Shown: piece by piece, positions 1 to 9,034 of the stretch
Layout: the number at the start of each line of letters is the position of its first letter
Numbering within the stretch: the first letter of the stretch is position 1
Source of the DNA: Alicyclobacillus mali NBRC 102425
GTDB taxonomy: Bacteria; Bacillota; Bacilli; Alicyclobacillales; Alicyclobacillaceae
Length of the DNA stretch: 64,000 nt
Assembly (NCBI RefSeq): GCF_001570745.1
Contig: NZ_BCSG01000012.1
Span: 62,001-126,000, forward strand
Direction: 5' to 3'
Notes under the pieces: generated by a model
What the model was told of the DNA's origin: nothing
Databases searched by the model: none
The model's input: only the letters and a program-made list of their open reading frames with translations
Position numbers and translations under genes: made by a program

Positions 1-1
1 G

Positions 2-772
2 ATGATCGGGAAGCCGCTGTGGCAGCGAGCAGCCATCATTCTGGCGGGTCCCATTATGAACCTCATCTTGGCCGGTGTCCTGTTCTCCGCCGTCAACACG
101 TATACGGGTGTCCCCACCACGACCGTGGGGCATGTCGAGCCGGGCACTCCCGCGGCGCACGCGGGTCTCGTGCCCGGAGACACCATTTTGGCGGTCGACG
201 GCCGCTCGATACACTCCTGGGCGGGTCTCGTGCGCGCGGTGTCGGAGGACGGCGTGCGCGGCGGCCACCCGCAACCGCTCGTCCTCGAGGTGAAAACTGC
301 CAATGGCGCGCGTTCCATCGCCGTGACGCCACACTTGGTGAGCGGAGCGCCGATGATCGGAATCGATGCCCAGATTTCTCACAGCCCGCTTCACACCATT
401 CCGGCCGGCTTCTCCGCGCTGGTTCGGGACATCGGCATGACCATCCAGGGATATGTGGGGCTGTTTGTGCACCATCAGTTTCAATCGCTGTCCGGTCCTG
501 TCGGCATCGCGCATGTGATCACCGAGCAGGTGAGGTTTGGCATCTGGAACGTGATTGCCGTGACCGGTGCGCTCAGCCTGGGGCTCGGCTTGTTCAATCT
601 GCTTCCCATTCCTGCTCTCGACGGCGGGCGGCTGTTGTTCATGGCGATTGAGCTCATCCGGGGGCGGCGAGTGGATCCCGAAAAAGAAGGATTTGTGCAT
701 TTTGTGGGCTTTGCGATTGTCATGCTGTTCGCGGTCGTGATCACCTATCGCGACGTGACGCACTGGTTCTAG
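2..772 (+). CDS. rseP: RIP metalloprotease RseP/RasP (5' truncated by window edge)
   Basis: Site-2 intramembrane zinc protease that cleaves anti-sigma factors and leftover signal peptides in the membrane. The 256 visible residues are the C-terminal part. They begin in a KPLWQR...AGPxxN membrane segment, followed by a PDZ domain (about residues 40-110, with VEPGTPAAHAGLVPGD) and the C-terminal active-site helix NLLPIPALDGG, whose Asp is a zinc ligand. The N-terminal HExxH motif lies upstream of the window, so the first in-frame ATG here is internal. polC follows 21 bp downstream; proS, usually between the two in Bacillales, is missing. Confidence 0.93.
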   Translation: MIGKPLWQRAAIILAGPIMNLILAGVLFSAVNTYTGVPTTTVGHVEPGTPAAHAGLVPGDTILAVDGRSIHSWAGLVRAVSEDGVRGGHPQPLVLEVKTANGARSIAVTPHLVSGAPMIGIDAQISHSPLHTIPAGFSALVRDIGMTIQGYVGLFVHHQFQSLSGPVGIAHVITEQVRFGIWNVIAVTGALSLGLGLFNLLPIPALDGGRLLFMAIELIRGRRVDPEKEGFVHFVGFAIVMLFAVVITYRDVTHWF

Positions 773-793
773 ACGGTAGCGCGAGGTGAAATC

Positions 794-3700
794 ATGGCTA
801 TCCCCGAACATCTTGTCCGAGATCGGGCGCTGGCGAGGGTTCGCAGCGTCCGTGTCCGCAGGGCGACCCGGGAAGTCCGCGTACACGTGGATTCGCCCTT
901 TTTGTCTTCGGGCTTGGATGCGGACGCGTTCTCTTCTTTCTATCGCGATCTCGCCGAGATTCACGAACTTTGCGCCTCGACGTTCGGTGCCTCGTGCGCA
1001 TGGGAAATCGCGGTCACGCCTCCGGAGAAGGTTTCTGCGGCAGCAGCGGAGACCGCGATGCTCGCCCTTGCTGCCGCCTACGAGGCGCGGTCTCATCTTT
1101 CGGGCAAATGGCTGTCGCAGGCGAGACTCATGGTGGAGGAAGTGGACGAGCGGCGTGGTTTTCGCGCCAGAATTCACGTTCCCAGCCAGCCGATTGCCGA
1201 GCAGCTCGTGCAGAAGGGTGTGGCGGATTGGCTCGCGTCGGAGGCTCGTCGCGCGTTTGGCCTGGACGTCGCGGTCCTCATCGAGGTGGACGAGACGGCT
1301 TGTGAGGATGTCCTTGCGGCGGGCGAGAAGCTGAAGCAGGAGGCAGAGGCGCGCTGGAGGCGTCAGCTCGCCGAAGAGGCGAAGGCGGCGAAAGAGCAGC
1401 AGAAAGAGTCGGATGCGCAGAATGAGGGCGGCGCCTCGCAAGGCGCGGAGGCGCTTGTGGTCGGCCAGATGTACGACGAACCCTCGCCCATCTCATTGCG
1501 AGACATCGTCGACGAGATGCGACGCGCCACTGTGGTGGGTGAAGTGTTCAACGTGGACCGAAGGACGCTGCCGAGCGGCCGCACGCTCATTCAATTTGCC
1601 ATCACGGATCACACAGACTCCATCTCCGCAAAGATGTTCGTGCAGTCGGAGCGAGACTTGCAGGCCACGTCGCATCTCGCCGACGGCGCGTGGGTGAAGA
1701 TTCAGGGTCAGGTGCAGTTCGACCCGTATGCCAAGGAAATTGTGTTCATGGTGCAGTCGATGCGCCCGCACAATCCTCCTCGGCGCACCGACACTGCGGA
1801 AGTCAAGCGCGTCGAGTTGCATGCCCACACGACCATGTCGGCGCTCGATGGCGTCGTGGGCGCCGCAGCGCTGGTGAGGCGCGCGGCGGAATGGGGGCAC
1901 GACGCCATCGCCATCACGGATCACGGCGTATGTCAGGCGTATCCGGAGGCGTATCAGGCGGCTAAGAAACACGGGGTGCGTCTTGTGCTTGGCCTGGAGG
2001 CGTATGTGGTGGACGACGGCGGGCTGCTCGTGTACCGGGAGTGTGATCGAGCGCTCGACGACGAAACTGAGTACGTCGTGTTCGACACGGAGACGACTGG
2101 GCTCAATGCGCGAGAAGACACGCTCATCGAGATCGCCGCGGTGAAGGTCAAGGCTGGACAAATTGTGGATACCTACGCGACGCTCATCGACCCGCAGCGC
2201 GCTCTGGACGCGAAGATCGTCGAGCTGACGGGCATCACGAACGAGATGGTGGCAGGTCAGCCGAAGCTGCACGAGGCGCTCGACGGATTCCGCGAATTCG
2301 TGCGCGGCGCTGTGTTGGTGGCGCACAACGCGGAGTTCGACGTCGGTTTCTTGAATCAGTGTGCTGAGCGGCTGGGCATGGATCCTTGGACGGAGCCTGT
2401 AATCGACACCCTCGCCCTCGCGCGCGTGCTATACCCGGGCGAGAAGAACTACAAGCTGAAGACGCTCACCCAGAAGTTTTCGGTTGAGCTCGTCAATCAC
2501 CACCGCGCGTTGGCCGACAGTGAAGCGACCGCGAAGGTGTTCGTGCAGATGCTCAAAGACGCGAAGGCGCGCGGAATCCAGAACCTGCTGGATATGAACC
2601 ATCTTCGTGGTCAGATTGACATCTCGCGCGTTCGGCCGTTCCACGCCACCGTGCTCGTCCGCAATCGCGAGGGACTGAGGAATCTGTACCGCCTCGTCTC
2701 CATTGGGCATACGCAGTATCTGCACCGCGTGCCGCGCATTCCGAAAAGCGCGCTTGCGCGCCACCGCGAGGGGCTGCTCATTGGCACGGCCTGTCGGCAA
2801 GGCGAGCTCGTCGAGGCTTTCTTCCGCGGCAAATCCGAGGACGAGATCGACACCCTGCTCGAGTTCTACGATTATCTGGAGATTCAGCCGGTCAGTCACT
2901 ACGAGCCGCTGGTCCGCGAGGGTGTCGTCGCGTCGTTTGAGCAGGTGCGCGAGCTGCTGAAAAACATCGTCGACATCGGCAAGCGCCTGAACAAGCCGGT
3001 GGTGGCCACGGGCGACGTGCATTTTCTGGACGAGCAGGACGCCGTCTATCGGGAGATCTTTCTTCAGTCGCAAAAGGCCGACACGAAGCAGCCGCCACTT
3101 CACTTCCGCACGACCGACGAAATGCTGGAGGAATTCGCGTTTCTGGGAGAAGAGGACGCGCGCGCCGTCGTGGTCGACCATCCACGCCGTCTGGTGGCGC
3201 TGTGCGACGACGTGAAGCCGATTCCAGACGATCTTCACACGCCGGTCATTGAAGGGGCGGAAGACGAGATCCGGAAGCTCGCCTACGACAAAGCCAAGCG
3301 CATCTACGGGGATCCACTGCCCGAGCTGGTCGAGAAGCGGCTCGAGCGCGAGCTCAACGCCATTATCTCGCACGGCTACGCGGTCATCTACCTGATTGCG
3401 CACAAGCTCGTCACGAAGTCTCTAAGCGACGGGTACCTGGTCGGCAGCCGCGGATCGGTCGGTTCATCCCTCGTGGCCACCATGACGGACATCACCGAGG
3501 TCAACCCGCTGCCGCCGCACTATGTGTGTTTGTCGTGTCACTATCACGAGTTTTTCCTGCGCGGGGAGTACGGATCCGGCTTCGACCTCCCGGACAAGGC
3601 GTGCCCGAACTGCGGTGCAAAGTTGCACAAGGACGGGCAGGACATTCCGTTCGAGACGTTCATGGGTTTTGATGGGGACAAGGTCCCGGATATCGACCTG

Positions 3701-5116
3701 AACTTCTCTGGGGAATATCAGCCGAGGGCGCACCGGTACACGGAGGAGTTGTTTGGAAAGGATCACGTGTTTCGGGCGGGCACCATCTCTGTGGTGGCCG
3801 AGAAGACGGCTTACGGGTATGTGCGGAAGTTCGCCGAGGAGCGCGGCTTGGTGCTTCGCAATGCCGAGATCGACCGATTGGTGCGGGGATGCACGGGCGT
3901 GAAGCGCACCACCGGACAACATCCCGGCGGGCAGGTGGTGGTTCCGCATTACGTGGAGATCTACGACTTCACGCCGATACAGTATCCGGCGGACGATACG
4001 TCGTCGGAGACGCTCACGACGCACTTCGATTACCACTCCGGGCTTGAGAACTGCCTGTTGAAACTGGATATCCTCGGTCACGACGATCCGACCGTCATCC
4101 GCATGCTTCAGGATCTCACGGGCGTCGATCCGAAGTCCATCCCGCTTGACGATCCCGACGTGCTGGAGCTATTCCGAAGCACGCGGCCGCTCGGCGTGAC
4201 CCCGGAGGAAATTCGATCCACGACGGGCACGTATGCCATTCCCGAGTTCGGTACGCGCTTTGTCCGCCAGATGCTTGAGGACACGCGGCCCACGACGTTC
4301 TCGGAACTCGTGCGCATCTCCGGCCTGTCGCATGGTACGGACGTCTGGTTGAACAACGCCCAGACGCTCATCCGCGAGCAGGTCGCGACGCTGTCCGAAG
4401 TGATCTGCGCGCGAGACGACATCATGCTCTACCTCATTCAGAAGGGGCTCGATCCGGCGCGCGCATTCAAGATCATGGAAGGTATCCGTAAGGGCAAAGG
4501 CGTCAAGCCGGAAGACGAGGCGTACATGCGCGAGCATGGCGTGCCGGACTGGTACATCGAGTCTGGTAAGAAGATCAAGTACATGTTTCCGAAGGCGCAC
4601 GCCGCGGCTTACGTGCTGATGGCCGTCCGAATCGCATGGTTCAAAGTGCATCGGCCGCTCGCATTTTACGCGACCTATTTCACGGTGCGCGCGGACGACT
4701 TCGACGTGGCCGTGATGACCGCGGGCCGGGAGGCCATCTTGAAGAAGATCGACGAGATCGAGGCGAAGGGCAGCGCGGCCTCGGCGAAGGAGAAGAGCTT
4801 CCTGACGGTGCTCGAAGTCGCGCTGGAGATGGTGGCCCGCGGGTACCGGTTTTTGCCCATCGATCTCTACAAGTCGCACGCGACCCAGTTCCTGATTGAG
4901 GAGGAGGCGCAGGGGCTCAGGCCGCCTTTCGCCGCCATCCCCGGAATTGGAGAGACAGCGGCCCGCAACCTGTATGAAGCGGCCCAGCAGGGCGAATTCC
5001 TGTCGCTCGAAGACCTTCAGTCGCGGGCGCGCGCGTCGCGGGCCGTGATCGACTTGCTCATGGAACTCGGTTGCCTCGACGGGCTGCCGGAGACCAACCA
5101 GCTTTCCTTGTTCTGA
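794..5116 (+). CDS. polC: DNA polymerase III PolC-type, alpha subunit
   Basis: Replicative Gram-positive DNA polymerase with built-in proofreading. It has 1440 residues, the usual PolC length. Domains in order: N-terminal region; OB fold (about 235-330); PHP domain (VELHAHTTMSALDG near 339); an inserted DEDDh exonuclease (VFDTETTG near 428, later HHRALADSEAT); second PHP half; a zinc-binding Cys4 pair (CLSC near 911 and CPNC); and the polymerase core with PDIDLNFSG near 965, whose Asp residues bind metal. A GAGGTGA ribosome site lies 5 bp before the ATG. The exonuclease inserted within PHP is diagnostic for PolC rather than DnaE. Confidence 0.98.
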   Translation: MAIPEHLVRDRALARVRSVRVRRATREVRVHVDSPFLSSGLDADAFSSFYRDLAEIHELCASTFGASCAWEIAVTPPEKVSAAAAETAMLALAAAYEARSHLSGKWLSQARLMVEEVDERRGFRARIHVPSQPIAEQLVQKGVADWLASEARRAFGLDVAVLIEVDETACEDVLAAGEKLKQEAEARWRRQLAEEAKAAKEQQKESDAQNEGGASQGAEALVVGQMYDEPSPISLRDIVDEMRRATVVGEVFNVDRRTLPSGRTLIQFAITDHTDSISAKMFVQSERDLQATSHLADGAWVKIQGQVQFDPYAKEIVFMVQSMRPHNPPRRTDTAEVKRVELHAHTTMSALDGVVGAAALVRRAAEWGHDAIAITDHGVCQAYPEAYQAAKKHGVRLVLGLEAYVVDDGGLLVYRECDRALDDETEYVVFDTETTGLNAREDTLIEIAAVKVKAGQIVDTYATLIDPQRALDAKIVELTGITNEMVAGQPKLHEALDGFREFVRGAVLVAHNAEFDVGFLNQCAERLGMDPWTEPVIDTLALARVLYPGEKNYKLKTLTQKFSVELVNHHRALADSEATAKVFVQMLKDAKARGIQNLLDMNHLRGQIDISRVRPFHATVLVRNREGLRNLYRLVSIGHTQYLHRVPRIPKSALARHREGLLIGTACRQGELVEAFFRGKSEDEIDTLLEFYDYLEIQPVSHYEPLVREGVVASFEQVRELLKNIVDIGKRLNKPVVATGDVHFLDEQDAVYREIFLQSQKADTKQPPLHFRTTDEMLEEFAFLGEEDARAVVVDHPRRLVALCDDVKPIPDDLHTPVIEGAEDEIRKLAYDKAKRIYGDPLPELVEKRLERELNAIISHGYAVIYLIAHKLVTKSLSDGYLVGSRGSVGSSLVATMTDITEVNPLPPHYVCLSCHYHEFFLRGEYGSGFDLPDKACPNCGAKLHKDGQDIPFETFMGFDGDKVPDIDLNFSGEYQPRAHRYTEELFGKDHVFRAGTISVVAEKTAYGYVRKFAEERGLVLRNAEIDRLVRGCTGVKRTTGQHPGGQVVVPHYVEIYDFTPIQYPADDTSSETLTTHFDYHSGLENCLLKLDILGHDDPTVIRMLQDLTGVDPKSIPLDDPDVLELFRSTRPLGVTPEEIRSTTGTYAIPEFGTRFVRQMLEDTRPTTFSELVRISGLSHGTDVWLNNAQTLIREQVATLSEVICARDDIMLYLIQKGLDPARAFKIMEGIRKGKGVKPEDEAYMREHGVPDWYIESGKKIKYMFPKAHAAAYVLMAVRIAWFKVHRPLAFYATYFTVRADDFDVAVMTAGREAILKKIDEIEAKGSAASAKEKSFLTVLEVALEMVARGYRFLPIDLYKSHATQFLIEEEAQGLRPPFAAIPGIGETAARNLYEAAQQGEFLSLEDLQSRARASRAVIDLLMELGCLDGLPETNQLSLF

Positions 5117-5130
5117 GGAGGTACCCACGC

Positions 5131-5520
5131 ATGGCGATGATCAAGCTGGAACATACGGGCGTCATGGTGTCGAATTTGGATCGCTCCATCGCGTTTTACA
5201 CCGACGTGCTCGGCATGGAACTCCTGGGCACGCTCGATCACAACACGCCAGGCATCCGGCTCGCGTTCCTGTCGTATCCGGGGCAGACTGCGCAGCTCGA
5301 GCTCATCGAGGGCTATGCGGATGAGCTGCCGGACGAGGGGCAGGTGCATCACCTGGCCATCACGGTCGACGACATCGAAGCCGAGGTGGATCGGCTGCGC
5401 GCGGAGGGCGTGCGTTTTCTCGATGAGGCCATCACGACGCTCCGCAATGGCGCACGATACATCTTCTTTTCAGGGCCTGACGGAGAGCGGTTGGAGCTGT
5501 TCCAGCCAGCGCGCGGTTGA
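5131..5520 (+). CDS. VOC (glyoxalase/bleomycin resistance) family protein
   Basis: A 129-residue metalloenzyme of the vicinal-oxygen-chelate superfamily, built from two beta-alpha-beta-beta-beta modules. The metal ligand positions are visible: His near residue 8 (LEHTGVMV), Glu near 49 (QLELIEG), His near 71 (HHLAITVDD) and Glu near 122 (RLELFQP). Its length matches lactoylglutathione lyase and methylmalonyl-CoA epimerase. I start at the ATG after a perfect GGAGGT site rather than at upstream in-frame codons inside polC. It sits 14 bp after polC and 16 bp before pheA, probably in one transcript. The substrate cannot be told from sequence; an epimerase acting with the propionyl-CoA-yielding valine genes further on is only a possibility. 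Confidence 0.85.
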   Translation: MAMIKLEHTGVMVSNLDRSIAFYTDVLGMELLGTLDHNTPGIRLAFLSYPGQTAQLELIEGYADELPDEGQVHHLAITVDDIEAEVDRLRAEGVRFLDEAITTLRNGARYIFFSGPDGERLELFQPARG

Positions 5521-5536
5521 AAGGTGAGGTGGAGTC

Positions 5537-6433
5537 GTGAGCGCGTGGGAAGTCATGTATCTCGGGCCTGAGGGCACACACAGCCACGAGGCTGCCGACC
5601 GCATTGCGTCGGTCCTGTTGGCGGACCAGCCTGTGAAGCAAGTGGCGATGCAGAGCTTCGCCGAGGTTTTCGAGGCGCCGAAGTCTGCGGCAAGACTCGC
5701 CTGCGTCCCGATTGAAAACAGCATTCAGGGATCGGTCTGGCAGGTGTGGGACGCGCTCACGCGCGAGCACCCCGGGGATGGCGCGCGTCAAATCCTCGCC
5801 GCCGTGACGTTGCCGATTCATCAATGCGCCATCTATCGGGAGGGGCTCGATCTCGACCACGTGGACGAGGTGGTCTCTCATCCCCAGGCGCTCGCCCAGT
5901 GCAAGGAACACATCAGGCTCCGCTTCCCTGGCGCCCGGGAGGTCGCGGTCTCCAGCACGGCCGAGGCCGTGCGGCAGATCGCCACGGGCGAGCGCGCCCG
6001 AGCGGTGGCCATCGGCAGCCGGCGCGCCGCCCAGTTGTACGGGCTCTCGGTCTGGCCGGAGCCCTTCGAGGATCGAGCGGGGAACGTGACGCGCTTTGCG
6101 CTCGTCGGATCGCCCGAGGTCGCGTTGCCCAGTCCATCATGGAGCCTGACGGATTGGACCGCGTCCTTGTGTCTTCGCGGCGTGCCGCATCGCCCGGGAG
6201 GACTCGCGCTCGCGCTGCACACGTTTGCGGCAGCCAACCTGAACCTCACGCGCCTTGAGTCGCGCCCGGTGGGCGACGCCATTGGGAACTACGTGTATTA
6301 CCTGGATGCCTCCGTCCGGCCCTACGAGGACCGGGGCGAGCGGGTGCTCTCTGTAGTTCGGGAGCTCTTGGCGCTCCAGGGCGTGGAGATTCTCGTGCTT
6401 GGCATCTACCCTGTGTACAGCCCTGCAGAATAA
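5537..6433 (+). CDS. pheA: Prephenate dehydratase
   Basis: Converts prephenate to phenylpyruvate in phenylalanine biosynthesis. The 298-residue monofunctional form has a PDT catalytic domain (GPEGTHSHEAADRI near 11; CVPIENSIQGSV near 55) and a C-terminal ACT domain (about 205-290) holding the conserved ESRP motif, where phenylalanine binds as feedback inhibitor. The start is GTG, preceded by GAGGTGGAG. The gene is last in the polC transcript and is followed directly by a strong terminator. In B. subtilis pheA lies elsewhere (next to obg), so its place here is a local rearrangement. Confidence 0.95.
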   Translation: MSAWEVMYLGPEGTHSHEAADRIASVLLADQPVKQVAMQSFAEVFEAPKSAARLACVPIENSIQGSVWQVWDALTREHPGDGARQILAAVTLPIHQCAIYREGLDLDHVDEVVSHPQALAQCKEHIRLRFPGAREVAVSSTAEAVRQIATGERARAVAIGSRRAAQLYGLSVWPEPFEDRAGNVTRFALVGSPEVALPSPSWSLTDWTASLCLRGVPHRPGGLALALHTFAAANLNLTRLESRPVGDAIGNYVYYLDASVRPYEDRGERVLSVVRELLALQGVEILVLGIYPVYSPAE

Positions 6434-6435
6434 TC

Positions 6436-6475
6436 GAAACGGCGCCGGGTCATCCCTGGCGCCGTTTCAGTTTTT
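6436..6475 (+). terminator. Rho-independent terminator after pheA
   Basis: A perfect 11-bp stem (GAAACGGCGCC with GGCGCCGTTTC) around an 11-nt loop is followed by TTTTT. It ends the pheA transcript. The 3' half of the hairpin also encodes the last codons of typA on the other strand. Confidence 0.9.
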
Positions 6476-8279
6476 CCCGCTCGCTCTTGCCGAGGATTTT
6501 CTTTCGAAGCCGGATGGACTTGGGTGTCACCTCGCACAGCTCGTCGTCTTCGATGTACGTGATGGCTTCTTCGAGCGAGAGCAGGTGCGGCGCTTTCAGT
6601 TTCAACGTCTCTTCCTTCGTCGAGGATCGAATATTGGTCTGGTGCTTCTCCTTCGTGACGTTCACGACCAGATCGTTTTCGCGGTTGTGTTCGCCGACGA
6701 TCATGCCTTCGTACACCGGTGTCCCGGGCGTGATGAACATCACTCCGCGGTCCTCAAGGTTGCCGATGGCGTACGCCGTCGCGAGCCCCGTCTCGCTCGC
6801 CACGAGCACGCCCTGCCGGCGCGCCTGGATGGGCCCTCGCCAAGGGGCGTACGCCTGGAATCGGTGATGCATGATCCCGTATCCGCGGGTCATCGTAAGG
6901 AACAGGGAGCGAAACCCGATGAGCCCTCGGGTCGGCACCTGGAAGACGAGCCTCACCATGCCGCCCTGGCCGATGGGCTGCATGGCCACGAGCTCTCCCT
7001 TTCGAAGGCCGATTTCCGCAATCACGCTGCCAGCGGCATCCTCGGGCACGTCGGCGACGAGCTCTTCGATGGGTTCGTGCTGCTCGCCCCCTTCGTCGCG
7101 CAAAATCACGCGCGGCTTGGACACCGCGAGCTCGTATCCTTCTCGGCGCAGTGTCTCAATCAGGATGGAGAGGTGAAGCTCGCCGCGGCTTTTGACGAGA
7201 AACACGTCAGCGTCGTCCGTGTCCTCGACTCGAAGGCTGACGTCCGATTCCATCGCCAGATTCAGGCGATCGCGCAGCTTCCGGCTCGTCACATGCTGCC
7301 CTTCGCGGCCCGCAAACGGGCTGTCGTTGACGTGAAATGTCATCTCGAGCGTAGGCTGGTCAATCTTGATGACCGGGAGTGCCTCGGGTCGTTCCGGCGA
7401 CGCAAGCGTGTCACCGACCGTGATGTCACCGACGCCGGCAACCGCAACGATGTCGCCCGCGGAAGCGGACTCGACCTCCACGCGGCGGAGACCCTGATAC
7501 ACGAACAGCTTCTGTACGCGCCCTTCCGCAGCGCCCTCCGCCTCGCGCAGGCGAATGACCGCCTGTCCTTGGCGGATATCGCCGCGGTGCACGCGTCCGA
7601 TGCCGATGCGACCGAGGTACTCATCGTAATCGATGATGGTGGCCTGCCACTGAAAGGGGCCTTCCGCATCCACCTGTGGGCTCGGGATGTGGGCGACGAT
7701 GGCGTCAAAGAGCGGCCGCATGTCGCTGCCGAGGTTGTTGGGGTCCGTCGAGGCGCGGCCTTCGAGCGCCGACGCATAAATCACCGGAAAGTCGAGCTGC
7801 TCCTCGGACGCGCCGAGGTCGATGAACAGCTCGAGAACCTCGTCGATCACGTCCGCGGGCCGCGCGTTCGGCCGATCCATCTTGTTGATGACCACGATGG
7901 GGACGAGATCGGCGGACAAGGCCTTGTCCAGGACGAAGCGCGTCTGCGGCATGACGCCTTCAAAGGCATCCACCACGAGCAGCACGCCGTCCACCATGCG
8001 GAGAATGCGCTCGACCTCTCCGCCGAAGTCGGCGTGGCCGGGGGTGTCCACGATGTTGATGCGGTACGAGTCGTACGGGATGGCCGTCGCCTTCGCGAGA
8101 ATCGTGATCCCCCGTTCGCGCTCGAGGTCGTTGTAATCAAGCGCCCGCTCCGCAAGTTGCTGATTTTCGCGGAACAGGCCGGATTGGCGAAGCATTTGAT
8201 CCACAAGGCTGGTCTTGCCGTGATCGACGTGAGCGACAATCGCCACGTTTCGCAATCGATCGGGCGTAATGGTACGCAT
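6450..8279 (-). CDS. typA: Translational GTPase TypA/BipA
   Basis: Ribosome-associated GTPase of the EF-G family involved in stress growth and 50S assembly. It has 609 residues. G1 is [10 protein letters not shown] near residue 13, with [14 protein letters not shown] and NKMDRP (G3 and G4) further on, then EF-G-like domains and the TypA-specific C-terminal domain. I chose the ATG at 8279 because AAGGAGG lies 5 bp upstream; an in-frame ATG 18 codons earlier has no such site. It is a lone convergent gene between pheA and the rimP operon. Confidence 0.97.
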   Translation of the reverse strand: MRTITPDRLRNVAIVAHVDHGKTSLVDQMLRQSGLFRENQQLAERALDYNDLERERGITILAKATAIPYDSYRINIVDTPGHADFGGEVERILRMVDGVLLVVDAFEGVMPQTRFVLDKALSADLVPIVVINKMDRPNARPADVIDEVLELFIDLGASEEQLDFPVIYASALEGRASTDPNNLGSDMRPLFDAIVAHIPSPQVDAEGPFQWQATIIDYDEYLGRIGIGRVHRGDIRQGQAVIRLREAEGAAEGRVQKLFVYQGLRRVEVESASAGDIVAVAGVGDITVGDTLASPERPEALPVIKIDQPTLEMTFHVNDSPFAGREGQHVTSRKLRDRLNLAMESDVSLRVEDTDDADVFLVKSRGELHLSILIETLRREGYELAVSKPRVILRDEGGEQHEPIEELVADVPEDAAGSVIAEIGLRKGELVAMQPIGQGGMVRLVFQVPTRGLIGFRSLFLTMTRGYGIMHHRFQAYAPWRGPIQARRQGVLVASETGLATAYAIGNLEDRGVMFITPGTPVYEGMIVGEHNRENDLVVNVTKEKHQTNIRSSTKEETLKLKAPHLLSLEEAITYIEDDELCEVTPKSIRLRKKILGKSEREKLKRRQG

Positions 8280-8309
8280 GACGTCCTCCTTTGCGCGGTT
8301 GCGGTAATC

Positions 8310-8338
8310 ACGATAACACGTCGTTCGGCGCAAGACAA
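8310..8338 (-). promoter_or_regulatory. Putative sigma-A promoter for typA
   Basis: Read on the minus strand, TTGTCT (8338-8333), 17 bp, then TATCGT (8315-8310). It lies 31 bp before the typA ATG. The match is moderate. Confidence 0.4.
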
Positions 8339-8357
8339 CGAAGGGAGGCGCTTCACG

Positions 8358-8386
8358 TTGCGAAATGCGGACGGCAGTGATATACT
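8358..8386 (+). promoter_or_regulatory. Sigma-A promoter of the rimP-nusA-infB operon
   Basis: TTGCGA (8358-8363), exactly 17 bp, TATACT (8381-8386). Transcription would begin near 8393, giving a leader of about 125 nt before rimP that holds a terminator-like hairpin. Confidence 0.7.
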
Positions 8387-8419
8387 GGCTGCGTCAGGCT
8401 TCGTATACCGTGTGCGGAC

Positions 8420-8450
8420 AAGAGTGGGGCCCCCCCACTCTTTGATTTAT
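8420..8450 (+). terminator. Terminator-like hairpin in the rimP-nusA leader (possible attenuator)
   Basis: A perfect 10-bp stem AAGAGTGGGG/CCCCACTCTT with a CCC loop (8420-8442), followed by TGATTTAT. It sits between the operon promoter and the rimP start, so it can only act on this operon. The U-tract is short and interrupted, so partial termination is more likely than full. Confidence 0.5.
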
Positions 8451-8517
8451 GCTCGGCACTTTTTGGCGTACGCGAGGCGAGGATTGGAGACACAAGCGGC
8501 ATGTGGGAGGATGACGC

Positions 8518-8991
8518 GTGACGAGAGATCGCGTGACCGAAATCGTCGAACGCTTGGTGCTGCCCATCGTGGAGCGGGAAGCGGTCGAATTGGTGGACAT
8601 CGAGTACACGAAGGAAGGGAAGAACTGGTACCTGCGCGTGTACATCGACAAGCCGGGCGGCGTCGACATCGACGACTGCAGCCGCGTGAGCGAGCAGCTG
8701 TCCGAGGAGCTCGACCGCGTGGACCCGATTCCCAACGCGTACTTCCTCGAGGTGTCTTCGCCTGGCGCGGAGCGGCCTCTGAAGAGGCCGGCCGACTTCG
8801 AACGCGCCGTGGGCAGGTACGTACACGTGTCGCTGTACGAGCCGCTTATGGGAGCCAAGACGCACGAAGGGACGCTCGTCTCTTACGACGGGGAACGTTT
8901 GATCCTCGAGATCAAGCGCCGCTCCAAGACCGCCACCCTGGCTGTGCCCATTGAAAAGATTGCGCACGCGCGGCTGGCTCTGGAGTGGTGA
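8518..8991 (+). CDS. rimP: Ribosome maturation factor RimP
   Basis: Needed for late 30S subunit maturation. The 157 residues cover the two-domain RimP fold, with the family signatures VELVDIEY near 22, LRVYIDKPGGVDIDDC near 40 and LEVSSPGAERPL near 80. The GTG start follows GGGAGGATG. First gene of the nusA operon, in the order seen in most bacteria. Confidence 0.96.
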   Translation: MTRDRVTEIVERLVLPIVEREAVELVDIEYTKEGKNWYLRVYIDKPGGVDIDDCSRVSEQLSEELDRVDPIPNAYFLEVSSPGAERPLKRPADFERAVGRYVHVSLYEPLMGAKTHEGTLVSYDGERLILEIKRRSKTATLAVPIEKIAHARLALEW

Positions 8992-9034
8992 CCCGAGCGC
9001 GCCTGAGATTTCGCGATGGGGAGGTTCCCTGGTC

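Noticed and set aside
6399-8954. Plus-strand frame of 851 codons across typA and rimP
   Set aside because: It is antisense to typA, crosses the intergenic promoter and runs out of frame through rimP; no recognisable domain.
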